DNA of 64,000 nt from Siphonodentalium dalli (GCA_032622095.1 CP136066.1:98229319-98293318); one strand, 5' to 3'. Shown: positions 1 to 12,477, counted from the stretch's first letter. Made by a program: numbers and translations. The notes: a model not told the origin generated them from the sequence alone.

Positions 1-1694
1 AAAACAAATACTTTGAAACAAAAACGATGACATAAGAACGAATATCCAAGAGCTAGTGTGAAAATAACCCTCACATTTATAAAAAAAAAAACAATAAAAA
101 TTCAGTTTTCGAGTCAGTCCTTCAAAATTATTGAACGTTTTCGTCTATGTTGGATCAAATTTAACACAAAAATCAATTAGCTCACTAACAGTTCGCGCAA
201 TATCTCATATTTTGAGAAAACGTTTACAATTTTAGACAACAATATTGCTAGTAAAGGTGAATATTTCATCCTGGAACTCATGAAATATGATAAAAATAGA
301 TGTAAAGACACTTCACGAGCCCTCATTTCTTTGAGTTATGAACATAAAGTCATCTCATAGTGCCATTGTACCCCATAATTTGGTCAGGAGAAATATGTAT
401 TTCATATTTGACCCTTCATCTATGGTAAAAAATGAATTAAGGGACATGGGAGTGGTGTCCTACACATTAACCTAGAGCATAAATTGACTCAATTTTACAA
501 TTTTAGGCAACATTCTTGCCAGGGAAAGTGTATATATCATGTTGGAACTCATCAAATATGATAAACATGCATCAAAAGACACTTACTGAGCTCTGATGAC
601 TTTGAGTTATGACAACAACGGCATCTCATACTAGATTGTAAGCCATAATTTGGTCAGGAAAAGTGTAAATTTCATATTTTATCCTACAAGTGTTTTAACA
701 ATCAATGTAATTACACCCCATCGGTCGCCTAGACACAGCGTAAATGTTCTCAAGTTTTCAACTGTAGGCCACAATGTCGGTAGTGAAGGTAAACATTTCA
801 TGTTGGAACCCATGAAATGTCTTTTTATCCATTTTATCACATTTCATGAGTACTTATCACGGAGTTATGAACATAAAGGGACCTCATAGTGTATTGTAGG
901 TCATAATTTGGTCAGGAAAATTGTAAATTTCATGTCTTAAGCTCCATGTGTTTAAAAAATATATTTAATTACAGCCATTGGGTCCCTAGATATCAACCCA
1001 CAGTCCATATGTAGTCCATATGCAATTTTAGGGAACAGTGTTGCTAGTGAAGGTGAACATTCCATGCTGGAACTCATGAAATATGATAAAAATAGATGAA
1101 AAGACACTTTCTGAGGCCTTGGTCAGGAGAAATGTGTGTTGTATTTTGACCCTTGATGCGTGGTAGCAATCAATGAAATTACACCCCATGGTATCCTCAG
1201 ATACGAAGCAACATCATAAATGCACTCAGTTTTGGCAATTTAGAAAACATTGTTGATAGGGAAGTTGTACATGTCATGTTGGAACCGGTGAAATGTGATA
1301 ATAATTGATCAAAAGACACTCGATGAGCCCTGATGGGTTTCAATTATGGTCATAAAGGCATCTGATAGTGTCATTATACAACGGGGAAATTTGTGAAGCG
1401 CTAACAAAGCGTATCTACACGGTGTTATACGATCCAAAATGATCCTGATATAAGAAATGCAATCTAGATCATACTCAGTATCTTCGTATCGACTGAATAT
1501 ATCGTTATTCGATGGTGATCCCGACATACCTCCGTCTTTACTTTTCTTATGCCTTTCTAGATTGTAGTTCGTCGATAATATATTTCTGAACAAATGGCAC
1601 CCGTGTATTATCTCGAATCATGGGAAGAACTATCGTCCTTATACCAGCGAAAAGATGAGCGAATATGGTGTGGTATTATCAACTCGCCGCGCTC
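1..1694 (+). repeat. Left arm of giant inverted repeat
   Basis: Positions 1-1694 are the reverse complement of 1715-3408 (coordinates sum to 3409); every stretch I compared by eye was identical. The arm is itself built from about five degenerate copies of a 210-270 bp unit. Copies of a TGGAACTCATGAAATATGAT-like block lie near 271, 541, 802, 1068 and 1280, and copies of TTTGGTCAGGA near 380, 650, 908 and 1119. The open frames at 650-889 and 1309-1593 recur mirrored in the other arm and look like no known protein. The arm begins at base 1, so it may extend upstream of the window. Confidence 0.9.
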
Positions 1695-1714
1695 TAAACG
1701 ATAAATAGAGGTAC
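1695..1714. other. Palindrome spacer
   Basis: This 20-bp non-palindromic spacer separates the arms. The flanking 16-mers TCAACTCGCCGCGCTC (1679-1694) and GAGCGCGGCGAGTTGA (1715-1730) are exact reverse complements. A loop this short next to arms of about 1.7 kb fits a foldback structure or an assembly or sequencing foldback. Confidence 0.85.
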
Positions 1715-3408
1715 GAGCGCGGCGAGTTGATAATACCACACCATATTCGCTCATCTTTTCGCTGGTATAAGGACGATAGTTCTTCCCATGATTCGAGATA
1801 ATACACGGGTGCCATTTGTTCAGAAATATATTATCGACGAACTACAATCTAGAAAGGCATAAGAAAAGTAAAGACGGAGGTATGTCGGGATCACCATCGA
1901 ATAACGATATATTCAGTCGATACGAAGATACTGAGTATGATCTAGATTGCATTTCTTATATCAGGATCATTTTGGATCGTATAACACCGTGTAGATACGC
2001 TTTGTTAGCGCTTCACAAATTTCCCCGTTGTATAATGACACTATCAGATGCCTTTATGACCATAATTGAAACCCATCAGGGCTCATCGAGTGTCTTTTGA
2101 TCAATTATTATCACATTTCACCGGTTCCAACATGACATGTACAACTTCCCTATCAACAATGTTTTCTAAATTGCCAAAACTGAGTGCATTTATGATGTTG
2201 CTTCGTATCTGAGGATACCATGGGGTGTAATTTCATTGATTGCTACCACGCATCAAGGGTCAAAATACAACACACATTTCTCCTGACCAAGGCCTCAGAA
2301 AGTGTCTTTTCATCTATTTTTATCATATTTCATGAGTTCCAGCATGGAATGTTCACCTTCACTAGCAACACTGTTCCCTAAAATTGCATATGGACTACAT
2401 ATGGACTGTGGGTTGATATCTAGGGACCCAATGGCTGTAATTAAATATATTTTTTAAACACATGGAGCTTAAGACATGAAATTTACAATTTTCCTGACCA
2501 AATTATGACCTACAATACACTATGAGGTCCCTTTATGTTCATAACTCCGTGATAAGTACTCATGAAATGTGATAAAATGGATAAAAAGACATTTCATGGG
2601 TTCCAACATGAAATGTTTACCTTCACTACCGACATTGTGGCCTACAGTTGAAAACTTGAGAACATTTACGCTGTGTCTAGGCGACCGATGGGGTGTAATT
2701 ACATTGATTGTTAAAACACTTGTAGGATAAAATATGAAATTTACACTTTTCCTGACCAAATTATGGCTTACAATCTAGTATGAGATGCCGTTGTTGTCAT
2801 AACTCAAAGTCATCAGAGCTCAGTAAGTGTCTTTTGATGCATGTTTATCATATTTGATGAGTTCCAACATGATATATACACTTTCCCTGGCAAGAATGTT
2901 GCCTAAAATTGTAAAATTGAGTCAATTTATGCTCTAGGTTAATGTGTAGGACACCACTCCCATGTCCCTTAATTCATTTTTTACCATAGATGAAGGGTCA
3001 AATATGAAATACATATTTCTCCTGACCAAATTATGGGGTACAATGGCACTATGAGATGACTTTATGTTCATAACTCAAAGAAATGAGGGCTCGTGAAGTG
3101 TCTTTACATCTATTTTTATCATATTTCATGAGTTCCAGGATGAAATATTCACCTTTACTAGCAATATTGTTGTCTAAAATTGTAAACGTTTTCTCAAAAT
3201 ATGAGATATTGCGCGAACTGTTAGTGAGCTAATTGATTTTTGTGTTAAATTTGATCCAACATAGACGAAAACGTTCAATAATTTTGAAGGACTGACTCGA
3301 AAACTGAATTTTTATTGTTTTTTTTTTTATAAATGTGAGGGTTATTTTCACACTAGCTCTTGGATATTCGTTCTTATGTCATCGTTTTTGTTTCAAAGTA
3401 TTTGTTTT
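1715..3408 (-). repeat. Right arm of giant inverted repeat
   Basis: Mirror image of 1-1694. It ends at 3408, at the complement of window base 1; what follows (TTGTTGATAATTGACAACCC) cannot be compared because its partner lies outside the window. The internal degenerate ~265-bp units recur in reverse order. No transposase, TIR signature or coding sequence is seen inside. Confidence 0.9.
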
Positions 3409-3908
3409 TTTGTTGATAATTGACAACCCTGCATTATTTTGCTCGAGACTGAAAAACTAAATATTATATTTGTATGCATTGGTTCGTTATGGTCCTAATA
3501 TGAAATATTTTAACTCAAATGCTATATTATTTCGGTTAAATACAGGCTATGTTAACATTTTTCTAGGAAGTATTAATTTCTGCATCATTATATTTGCGAT
3601 GATGAACACATTCACACATTAGACCGAATGGATTCGCACAAAGCCTTCCTTTATTATAAGACTTCGATAGAAATTATATACGTTTTCTCAAATTATAAGA
3701 TTTTGGTCCAAATTTCATTTAAATACTTGATTGTTGCTTCCAACTGTATTTCAAATAGACGAAATATTTCCATTTTATTTAAAACAGACGAAATATTTAC
3801 AATGCTTATCAAGTAATTACGTTGTTCTTCGATATTCGTTGTTAGATTATGGTTTTCTAACGTTTTATGAAGAGTAGTACTCAAAATTATATATTCCTTT
3901 TTTTTTCT
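3409..3908. other. AT-rich spacer, nothing recognised
   Basis: About 500 bp between the palindrome and the 2.3-kb tandem duplication. The small overlapping open frames have low-complexity composition and no recognisable motif. I see no exon-like splice pair. Confidence 0.5.
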
Positions 3909-6205
3909 GTCAGTGTAAAGAGGCAACATTCTGCATATGCATATCTTAAAGAGTGCTTATATACTTTAACATTAAAGTATACATCATAACCTACATATTT
4001 GAACACATTACATTCGTGCATATAATGGCATATTGATAAGACACACCGGACCACCATAGAGCTTATAGCGTATGTGGAACTGAATAGTTGACTATAGTAG
4101 AGGGCTTTTTTACTTGATTTAACAGTGAAAAGGGCACTTAATGTACATCATAATATAACGCACTAATGTGTATTGGATTTGCTTTAAGAAACACGGACGT
4201 ATACATAAATCAGATACGCATACTTAGAACACATTCACTTCGTGTATATACTGAAGTATACCACGTATATAGTCCACAAAGACATAGCCCTGCATGTGAA
4301 AACTCAGTTTAACTATACATTAAAGAGCGTTTATACGTGATTTACCTATGAAAATGGAAATATTTATACATCATATCACATAGAGGTACCGTACTTGCTT
4401 TAAGAATATGGACAGTTATAGGCACAATCATAACAACAATGGAGACCAGCGTTCTTACACAGAAATCAGTAATGTATGCACTAAAATGGTAACAACAATG
4501 AAAATATACACTCTGTGAACTGCTATAGACATCAGAACTATTAAGAATTTATGAGTTGTCTCGCTTGTTTAGTTGCGATATATGATGCAATAATTTGAGT
4601 TACCAACAATAAAACAGTATTGACGCTATATATTCTCCATATACCGACGGTTTTAGACTATATTTCTACTAATAATGCTATTAAATGAACGATAATTAAG
4701 AGAAATGAACTATGAATGTATATATGAAGTCAATATGTATACGCGCGTCCACATAGCAGGCCTTTTCCAGACCAATGTTTGATACCCCCGTATAAAATAA
4801 AGCGTTTTGAGAAGAATATGTGAAATTAATATGCACATGTGTTCACATAGTAGGTCTTATCGTCATATGAAACTGCCACGTAGTATATGCTTTGTTTCCT
4901 CTGTATAATAGACTAAATGTATAGGATGTACAATATATATAATTGGTGAAACGAATACATGAAGTAAGTATTTATGTATTAGTCTACACCATATGGGCTC
5001 TTTATTGTCTCTATGTAATTGAGATTTTAGACTAAATTTCTTCTAATAATGCTATAAATGAACGATAATAAAGAGAAATGAATTATTAAAGAATACATCA
5101 AGCAAATATGTATACACGCATCAACATAGACATAAATATAGGGGTGTGGGTGGAGACATACCACTATATCAATATTTGGGTGTGGTAATAGGGATTCTCG
5201 GTGAAGTAACACCCCCCCCCCATGAGGTGCTGGATAAATATTGAAGAGGTTTCTTTGTTGAACCATCGAAAGAACTGCCAGACCGTATAGTGCATTAGTA
5301 TATCCCTGTTATCAGATTTATTAGGTTTACAATAATCACTATATTATAATAACTATAACTATAGAATTTGTGCGCGAGAAATTTCTCAGATATAGTCTAT
5401 TGGAAGTCTTCAATAACGCTTTTACTTCCGTGACAAAAAAACAACAAATACTTACGATTATATACCCGCGTATTAATATATACCTTGATCAAATACTGCG
5501 GATAACCTATATCCCTAGTACACACACCCTATTTTATTTCATATTACATTGATAGGCGATAAGCTCTCGGGTTAACGCGATGGATATATCGTTTATCGGA
5601 AACGCAGGCGATAAGCGGTAGGGTTAACGCGCGGGATATATCGTTTAGATATACACGCATTGTTTAGTACCCGCGATAATGAGGCGCTATTATCGTGATA
5701 ACATTCGCCCATATACACCCACGCGGCGTGACATATAACCCCACCCTGTTAGCTCAGGATTAGGCGCTTAGGGTTTAGGCAGTCAAACCAATACATATAT
5801 TATGTACCACTGTGTATAGTACACGCGATCTGGTTTATCGCTACCGCGCGCGACGCTGGCGAGTTATTCTCGTGATTAATATATACCTCTGATAGCAGTC
5901 ACCCGAGTACATATTTTCTTTCATATTACATGAATATGCGATAAGCGGTAGGGTTAACACGAGAGAGATATCATTTAGACATATATACACGCATTGTTTA
6001 GTACCCGCAATAATTAGGCGCTATTCTCGTGATAACCTTGGCCCGCTTGTTGCGGAATTATTTGGTTCGTCATTGGCCTAGCGATATCCGCCACGATAAC
6101 GCGTGATAACCTTCACCGATATATACACCCACGCGGCGTGACCTATAATCCCCTGATGGCACAGGAACAGGAGGGGAGCAAATCATGATCAAACCATCTA
6201 CCCGA
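3909..6205 (+). repeat. Tandem duplication, copy 1 (2297 bp)
   Basis: The sequence from GTCAGTGTAAAGAGGCAAC at 3909 restarts at 6206 and runs in parallel, with few substitutions, to about 8453. The unit has internal repeats: blocks with TTTTAGACTA...AATGCTAT..AATGAACGATAAT near 4650 and 5031, a run of C at 5211-5221, and a GC-richer tail (5550-6150) with recurrent GCGATAAGC, GGGTTAACGCG, ATATCGTTTAG and TACCCGC.ATAAT. Copy 1 carries about 50 bp near 5590-5640 (an extra GGCGATAAGCGGTAGGGTTAACG module) that copy 2 lacks. No coding content is recognised. Confidence 0.9.
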
Positions 6206-8453
6206 GTCAGTGTAAAGAGGCAACATTCTGCATATGCATATCTTAAAGAGTGCTTATATACTTTAACATTAAAGTATACATCATAACCCACATATTTGAA
6301 CACATTACATTCGTGCATATAATGGCATATTGATAAGACACACCGGACCACCATAGAGCTTATAGCGTATGTGGAACTGAATAGTTAACTATAGTAGAGG
6401 GCTTTTTTACTTGATTTAACAGTGAAAAGGGCACTTAATGTACATCATAATATAACGCACTAATGTGTATTGGATTTGCTTTAAGAAACACGGACGTATA
6501 CATAAATCAGATACGCATACTTAGAACACATTCACTTCGTGTATATACTGAAGTATACCACGTATATAGTCCACAAAGACATAGCCCTGCATGTGAAAAC
6601 TCAGTTTAACTATACATTAAAGAGCGTTTATACGTGATTTACCTATGAAAATGGAAATATTTATACATCATATCACATAGAGGTACCGTACTTGCTTTAA
6701 GAATATGGACAGTTATAGGCATAATCATAACAACAATGGAGACCAGCGTTCTTACACAGAAATCAGTAATGTATGCACTAAAATGGTAACAACAATGAAA
6801 ATATACACTCTGTGAACCGCTATAGACATCAGAACTATTAAGAATTTATGAGTTGTCTCGCTTGTTTAGTTGCGATATATGATGCAATAATTTGAGTTAC
6901 CAACAATAAAACAGTATTGACGCTATATATTCTCCATATACCGACGGTTTTAGACTATATTTCTACTAATAATGCTATTAAATGAACGATAATTAAGAGA
7001 AATGAACTATGAATGTATATATGAAGTCAATATGTATACGCGCGTCCACATAGCAGGCCTTTTCCAGACCAATGTTTGATACCCCCGTATAAAATAAAGC
7101 GTTTTGAGAAGAATATGTGAAATTAATATGCACATGTGTTCACATAGTAGGTCTTATCGTCATATGAAACTGCCACGTAGTATATGCTTTGTTTCCTCTG
7201 TATAATAGACTAAATGTATAGGATGTACAATATATATAATTGGTGAAACGAATACATGAAGTAAGTATTTATGTATTAGTCTACACCATATGGGCTCTTT
7301 ATTGTCTCTATGTAATGGAGATTTTAGACTAAATTTCTTCTAATAATGCTATAAATGAACGATAATAAAGAGAAATGAATTATTAAAGAATACATCAAGT
7401 AAATATGTATACACGCATCAACATAGACATAAATATAGGGGTGTGGGTGGAGACATACCACTATATCAATATTTGGGTGTGGTAATAGGGATTCTCGGTG
7501 AAGTAACACCCCCCCCCCCATGAGGTGCCGGATAAATATTGAAGAGGTTTCTTTGTTGAACCGTCGAAAGAACTGCCAGACCGTATAGTGCATTAGTATA
7601 TCCCTGTTATCAGATTTATTAGGTTTACAATAATCACTATATTATAATAACTATAACTATAGAATTTGTGCGCGAGAAATTTCTCAGATATAGTCTATTG
7701 GAAGTCTTCAATAACGCTTTTACTTCCGTGACAAAAAAAACCCCAAATACTTACGATTATATACCCGCGTATTAATATATACCTTGATCAAATACTGCGG
7801 ATAACCTATATCCCTAGTACACACACCCTATTTTATTTCATATTACATTGATAGGCGATAAGCTCTCGGGTTAACGCGATGGATATATCGTTTAGATATA
7901 CACGCATTGTTTAGTACCCGCGATAATGAGGCGCTATTATCGTGATAACATTCGCCCATATACACCCACGCGGCGTGACATATAACCCCACCCTGATAGC
8001 TCAGGATTAGGCGCTTAGGGTTTAGGCAGTCAAACCAATATATATATTATGTACCACTGTGTATAGTACACGCGATCTGGTTTATCGCTACCGCGCGCGA
8101 CGCTGGCGAGTTATTCTCGTGATTAATATATACCTCTGATATCAGTCACCCGAGTACATATTTTCTTTCATATTACATGAATATGCGATAAGCGGTAGGG
8201 TTAACACGAGAGAGATATCATTTAGACATATATACACGCATTGTTTAGTACCCGCAATAATTAGGCGCTATTCTCGTGATAACCTTGGCCCGCTTGTTGC
8301 GGAATTATTTGGTTCGTCATTGGCCTAGCGATATCCGCCACGATAACGCGTGATAACCTTCACCGATATATACACCCACGCGGCGTGACCTATAATCCCC
8401 TGTTTAGCTCAGGATCGGGAGTGGAGCAAAGTCAAGTCAAACGGTATACCCGA
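6206..8453 (+). repeat. Tandem duplication, copy 2 (~2248 bp)
   Basis: Second copy of the unit at 3909-6205, joined head to tail. It differs by scattered substitutions and by lacking one short tail module. The copies diverge at their 3' ends after CCTATAATCCCCTG; copy 2 continues into TTTAGCTCAGGATCGGGAG, which leads into the candidate terminal exon. The high identity implies a recent duplication. Confidence 0.9.
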
Positions 8454-8613
8454 AAGGGTAGACAATACTACTTACATGAGATTGGAAAGAGATATGTCTG
8501 AAGGATTTCGATTCCAAAACCCTGCATGGCAATCATTGAAACAAGCTCGGAGAGAGATAGCAAGAAGAGATTCATATGAGAAAATAAAAACTGATAACAT
8601 AGACTTGGGTTAA
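8411..8613 (+). CDS. Possible 3' terminal exon of an unidentified gene
   Basis: An open frame runs through this stretch to a TAA at 8611-8613. About the last 54 codons have protein-like composition, rich in charged residues (for example QARREIARRDSYEKIKTDN near the end). TTTAGCTCAG immediately upstream resembles a splice acceptor, and an AATAAA at 8699-8704 follows the stop by 85 bp, as expected of a terminal exon. I do not recognise the protein. The same TAGCTCAGGAT string occurs inside the 2.3-kb repeat, so the acceptor may be fortuitous, and the piece could be a transposon ORF remnant. Confidence 0.25.
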
Positions 8614-9036
8614 ACGGGGGACTAGCACTAACACAAAACTTTAGTTGTATGCTTTCTTATATATGTATCTATTATATGATCCTACCCTTATTCCAATCAA
8701 TAAACCCATTATATAAATTGTGACATTAAACCTTCGTTTAATAACAGGAAATAGTTCCAGGTTTGTCTTCCGGTTTGTCGTCTGTTAACATTCCGTACGC
8801 TACGTCTCAAAATACTATGGCTTACACTATTTTTCCAACAGACTATAATTAATGCAGAGTTTGAAAAGTTATGTCATTAAATATATGCCATTAAATATTT
8901 ATCTGGGACTATTTCTTTACGCGGGCAAACAACGCATAGTTATGTGAAACGTCATCGCACGCCTTATAGAAGCCGATTTTAGTTTCGCGTACAATTTGTT
9001 GATTTAAGTATGTTTTGTTGAGGTTTTGGATCATGT
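8614..9036. other. Non-coding stretch after the candidate exon
   Basis: AT-rich. The only signal is AATAAA at 8699-8704. No repeat structure or exon was recognised. Confidence 0.4.
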
Positions 9037-9210
9037 AATACATAGAATCTACAACTCATCCCCAGTTTATAGCCGAATTTACAAAACTCGTCCAGTAAAT
9101 TAGGTCTGGAGTCTCTGGACCTCGCCAAAGGCTGGACCCAGACCTAATTTACTGGACTCCTTTTGTAAATTCCGCTATAAACTGGGGACTCGTTGTGGAT
9201 CCTCTATATA
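9037..9210. mobile_element. Hairpin (foldback) MITE-like element
   Basis: The two halves form an imperfect inverted repeat of about 75-80 bp per arm around 9123. CCCCAGTTTATAGC near 9060 pairs with GCTATAAACTGGGG near 9174, and CCAGTAAATTAGGTCTGG at 9091-9109 with CCAGACCTAATTTACTGG near 9138. The short centre contains GGACCTCGCCAAAGGCTGG. No ORF. Confidence 0.7.
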
Positions 9211-9888
9211 TGCTCTCTTCCCGTGCTGCTATTGTAATGTTGTTTTTAGTGTTATCGTTTTCGGGAGGGGGTGTCTATCTAAGTGGTTAGCACTTGTCCT
9301 CTAATCCCGTCACCATAATATTTTTGTAAATAAATATGTTTAAACCATAAATAAATGAGAAAGGTCACTACACAATGTTAAATAACATGCTGAACAATAA
9401 TATAAACAAACAGTTCGAAGGGTTCATGTGTGAATTAAACTCAAATATCCATGCAATAGAATATTAAATTGCATTCCGATTTATGTCATGTGAAAATAAC
9501 AAAGCAGGTTAAACAACAATTGAAACACTCAGCGTGCAGACTGCCAATGGTGAGCGCGGGAATTCGCGTTCCAAGTCGGCGCCCACTTCTCATCGTGGCT
9601 AACAAGCAATGGTTCAATAAGAATGTCGACATACACACCGATCTAAACGCAAAAGGCCTTAATCGATACGTGAATATACATCGCGACGAGATGCTACCTA
9701 CATTATACCACATGGTTCGAGTACGAAGTACGAAGTACAACATACTCAAGTACCTTTCTATCATATCGTTCTGGTACTAAAATATCCAAGTAACTTATTC
9801 ACATTTCACACAGTCGCCCATTCCCCCATTGACAAATCAAAACACGATAACAGAAAACACCCATAGAGGGCGTAATAAACTGTCTCTT
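9211..9888. other. Unassigned sequence
   Basis: The overlapping open frames on both strands (9469-9780 plus, 9486-9764 minus) cover the same bases, and neither shows a domain. A tRNA-5'-like string (TCTAAGTGGTTAGCAC near 9277) lacks a B box. Nothing firm is present. Confidence 0.35.
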
Positions 9889-10545
9889 ACCTGCCTTAAC
9901 TGACAAGCATATATCGTCTTATTTACTTGTCTTTGCCCATACCTAGTCATCAATATATTATATTGAATATAACACACATTATTAAACCCAGTTTCATCTG
10001 CATTCTGGAATGTTCTGGTGAATATGGTCATTTCCCATGATGCAATTCGTTTCCATACATGTCGTCTGCCTTAACAGACATGACAATCTCGTCTTCTTCA
10101 CGGTAAAATTTCGCATACCCAGCCATCAATATACACAAATTATTAAACCAAGTATCACCTGCCTTCAGGAATGTTCTGATCATTTCGTATGATGCAATGC
10201 ACTCCCAAAACGAGTCCTGTTTTAACCAGCATGTATATATCGTCTTCTTCGCTGTAAACTTATGACACAGAGTTAGTTTAGCATACTCATCCATTGACAT
10301 ACACCAGATATTAAACCAAGCATATTCTGCCTTCTGGAATATTCTGGGGACTTTTTATGATGCAATCCATTTCTGTACCCATTGTCTGAATTCTGTCTTA
10401 ACCATCATGTATATATCATCTTCTTCGCTGTAAACTTATGGCACAGAGTTAATTTAGCATACCAGGCTATCACCTGTCACTACTCCTTCTTGAATATTCT
10501 GGGGACTTTGTTGGTGCAATTAATTTCCGTGTGCATCGTCACATG
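9889..10545. repeat. Degenerate tandem repeat, unit ~150-170 bp
   Basis: About four diverged units. GATGCAAT..(A/C)TTTCC recurs near 10039, 10191, 10359 and 10513, and the block ATATATC(G/A)TCTTCTTCGCTGTAAACTTATG near 10232 and 10417. Other shared blocks are TATTAAACCAAG and TTCTGGAATATTCTGGGGAC. An isolated related monomer lies at 11790-11900. Confidence 0.75.
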
Positions 10546-10948
10546 TTTAAATGTTTAAAAGCCCAAACAATAAGACAAACGGAGAGATTTTTACACAATG
10601 GCTAAAAAAAACTCTAAGCTATCCACATAACTATATCAGCATATATTTCCATTAATAAAGTAAAAATGCTTCATGTTCAAACGCGTCACCTTTAATGTGT
10701 TATACATCGCCAAATGGGTCCAAGCCTTATGTTTATTAATTTTGATGTATTCTATCGGAATACAATCACCACTATTTGTACATGTATTTCTATAAACTTG
10801 TTTGAATTATCGGCCCTATTGTATCATTATTTGATCAACTAGTACATATTTCTTTCATGACAGTATGGATAATGTAACCGAACAATGCTCATACTCTAAC
10901 AAACGTCAAGCACACTGACAGAGAATAAAAAGCAGGCAATTCTTCAAG
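10546..10948. other. Unassigned AT-rich spacer
   Basis: No ORF, repeat or exon is recognised between the tandem array and the foldback element. Confidence 0.4.
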
Positions 10949-11510
10949 GATTGTCCACTTATAAATGGACAATCGGTACCTAAAATGGTCATTAATAAAT
11001 GGACAGTCCAACCACGCGTGGCACGCGAGCTTGGGATTGTCCACTAAATGAAGACATGTTTTGTTAATCCTGTATGAAGGGCAATAACTCTATAAATAAT
11101 GTTAATTTGCTAAATAACGGTCATTTGTATGAGAAGAAGTGTTTTTGACGAAATAACGGAGAGATTTGAAGAAGAGTGTTTGACGAAATAACGGAAATAT
11201 TTAAAGAAGTGTTTTTAAAGAGCGTACCCCAAACCTCCCCCAAGCCCACCCACCCAAGGGAAGAATTGGACTTATATTTCACAAAAGTTGATCTGTTGCA
11301 AATTTCTCATACAAATCTCCATCATTTAGTAAAAGTACATTCTTTATAGAGTTATTACCCTTCAGATTTAATATGAAGCTAACATGCAGGATTATCGATA
11401 TATGTCGTGATTTAGTGGACAATCGCAAGCTCGCGTGCCACGCGTGGTCGGATTGTCCATTTATTATTGACCATTTTAGGTACCGATTGTCCATTTATAA
11501 GTGGACAATC
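10949..11510. mobile_element. Foldback MITE with self-palindromic ends
   Basis: The arms (about 10949-11135 and 11305-11510) are inverted copies. Shared blocks include the 12-mer CCACGCGTGGCA/TGCCACGCGTGG, TGGACAATC and CAATAACTCTATAAA/TTTATAGAGTTATT. Each terminus is itself a small palindrome: GATTGTCCAC, an AT spacer, then GTGGACAATC or TGGACAATC. The ~170-bp centre has two or three copies of a GTTT..GACGAAATAACGGA block and a C-rich stretch. No transposase ORF and no convincing target duplication. Confidence 0.8.
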
Positions 11511-11556
11511 TTATGCGCATTAGGTGATAAAAAGAGTGATGGGAAAGGAAGGCAAA

Positions 11557-11604
11557 TGGGAAGAGAGAGACAGAGAGAGACAGAGAGATACAGAGAGTGA
11601 TAGG
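11557..11604 (+). repeat. (GAGACA)n-like simple repeat
   Basis: Purine-rich GAGAGACAGAGAGAGACAGAGAGATACAGAG microsatellite just outside the foldback element. Confidence 0.85.
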
Positions 11605-11694
11605 GGTGCCGACAGCACTGACATAACCATACATTATATACGAGGGGCATACTGAGAAAACAAAGGGTTCCGCATGTCTGGTATAATAATATGG

Positions 11695-11900
11695 TATTAA
11701 ATGTTGTGAAAGTACTTTGCTACGATGTATATTAAAAAAATTATCCATATCCCCGCTTCCCCTCAAAAAGATCAACACTGTTCATTTAAAATTCTGGGGA
11801 CTTCTTATAACTCAATCAATTCCCGTACTCGTCGTCACGTGTTTAAAAACCAATGCAATAGACACACTGGGAGATTGTTGCACATTGGCTGAAAGACTCA
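11695..11900. repeat. Relics of neighbouring repeat families
   Basis: TTGTGAAAGTACTTTGCTACGA at 11703, with CCCCTCAAAAAG downstream, matches the left arm of the inverted element at 13252-13680. It is followed by a monomer resembling the 9.9-10.5 kb array (ATTCTGGGGACTT, then CAATTCCCGTACTCGTCGTCACGTGTTTAAA). Two families are fused here as degraded fragments. Confidence 0.6.
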
Positions 11901-11957
11901 GGCATCCACTCATGCTGTCTTTCAATATTTCAACCAGCTATGCATCGCTCATGTTAA

Positions 11958-12477
11958 AGGTGGATTATCTCTTTGTAAACATGTATTATTTAGTTACCGG
12001 GGTATAAAATATTAGATTTGAATCGAAGACTCCTGTTAGGAAATGCTTCTATCGATTAATATTAATTTTATTTCGAATATTTTCTGGTCTAAAAAGGTGT
12101 GTTTGTTCAGCTAACGAACAATAGTGTTTATTGTTAACAGAGACCAGAAATTATATTGTGCAATTTTGTCACAAATAAACGTTAATTATACTCATTATCG
12201 CTTATATCTGTGGAACAAAACAATACAAACAACCAATCTGTTACATTTGACATTCGATGCGTAGCTGTAGGAACAGCACAGTGCTCTATATCGCAATACG
12301 GTCTCATCCGAATGGTCGGTTCTAAAAATAGTAACATAAATGGGCCCGATTTAATATTCGAAATAAAATCAATATTAATTGATAGAAGCTTTTCCGGACA
12401 TAGGTCTTCAGATCATATCTATTATTTTATACCCACGCAACTATTTAAAATTTGTTATTTAAAGAGATAATCCATCT
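11958..12477. mobile_element. TTAA-flanked MITE, copy 1
   Basis: Bounded by TTAA at 11954-11957 and 12478-12481. Terminal inverted repeats of about 130 bp start AGGTGGATTATCTCTTT on the left and AGATGGATTATCTCTTT (reverse complement) on the right, and continue through GGGTATAAAAT and AATTTTATTTCGAATATT. The middle contains TTTTTAGAACCGACCATTCG (minus strand). A second copy at 60495-60998 supports these ends. No coding capacity; presumably mobilised in trans by a TTAA-specific transposase. Confidence 0.85.

Noticed and set aside
1309..2100. Two identical 94-codon frames in mirror positions
   Set aside because: They reflect the palindrome; no domain, and the composition matches the non-coding arms.
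3909..8453. The 2.3-kb repeats as LTRs of one element
   Set aside because: The copies abut directly with no interior, no TG...CA ends and no TSD.
9271..9320. tRNA-like 5' half (TCTAAGTGGTTAGCAC)
   Set aside because: No B box (GGTTCGAATCC) downstream and the A box is poor; at most a SINE scrap.
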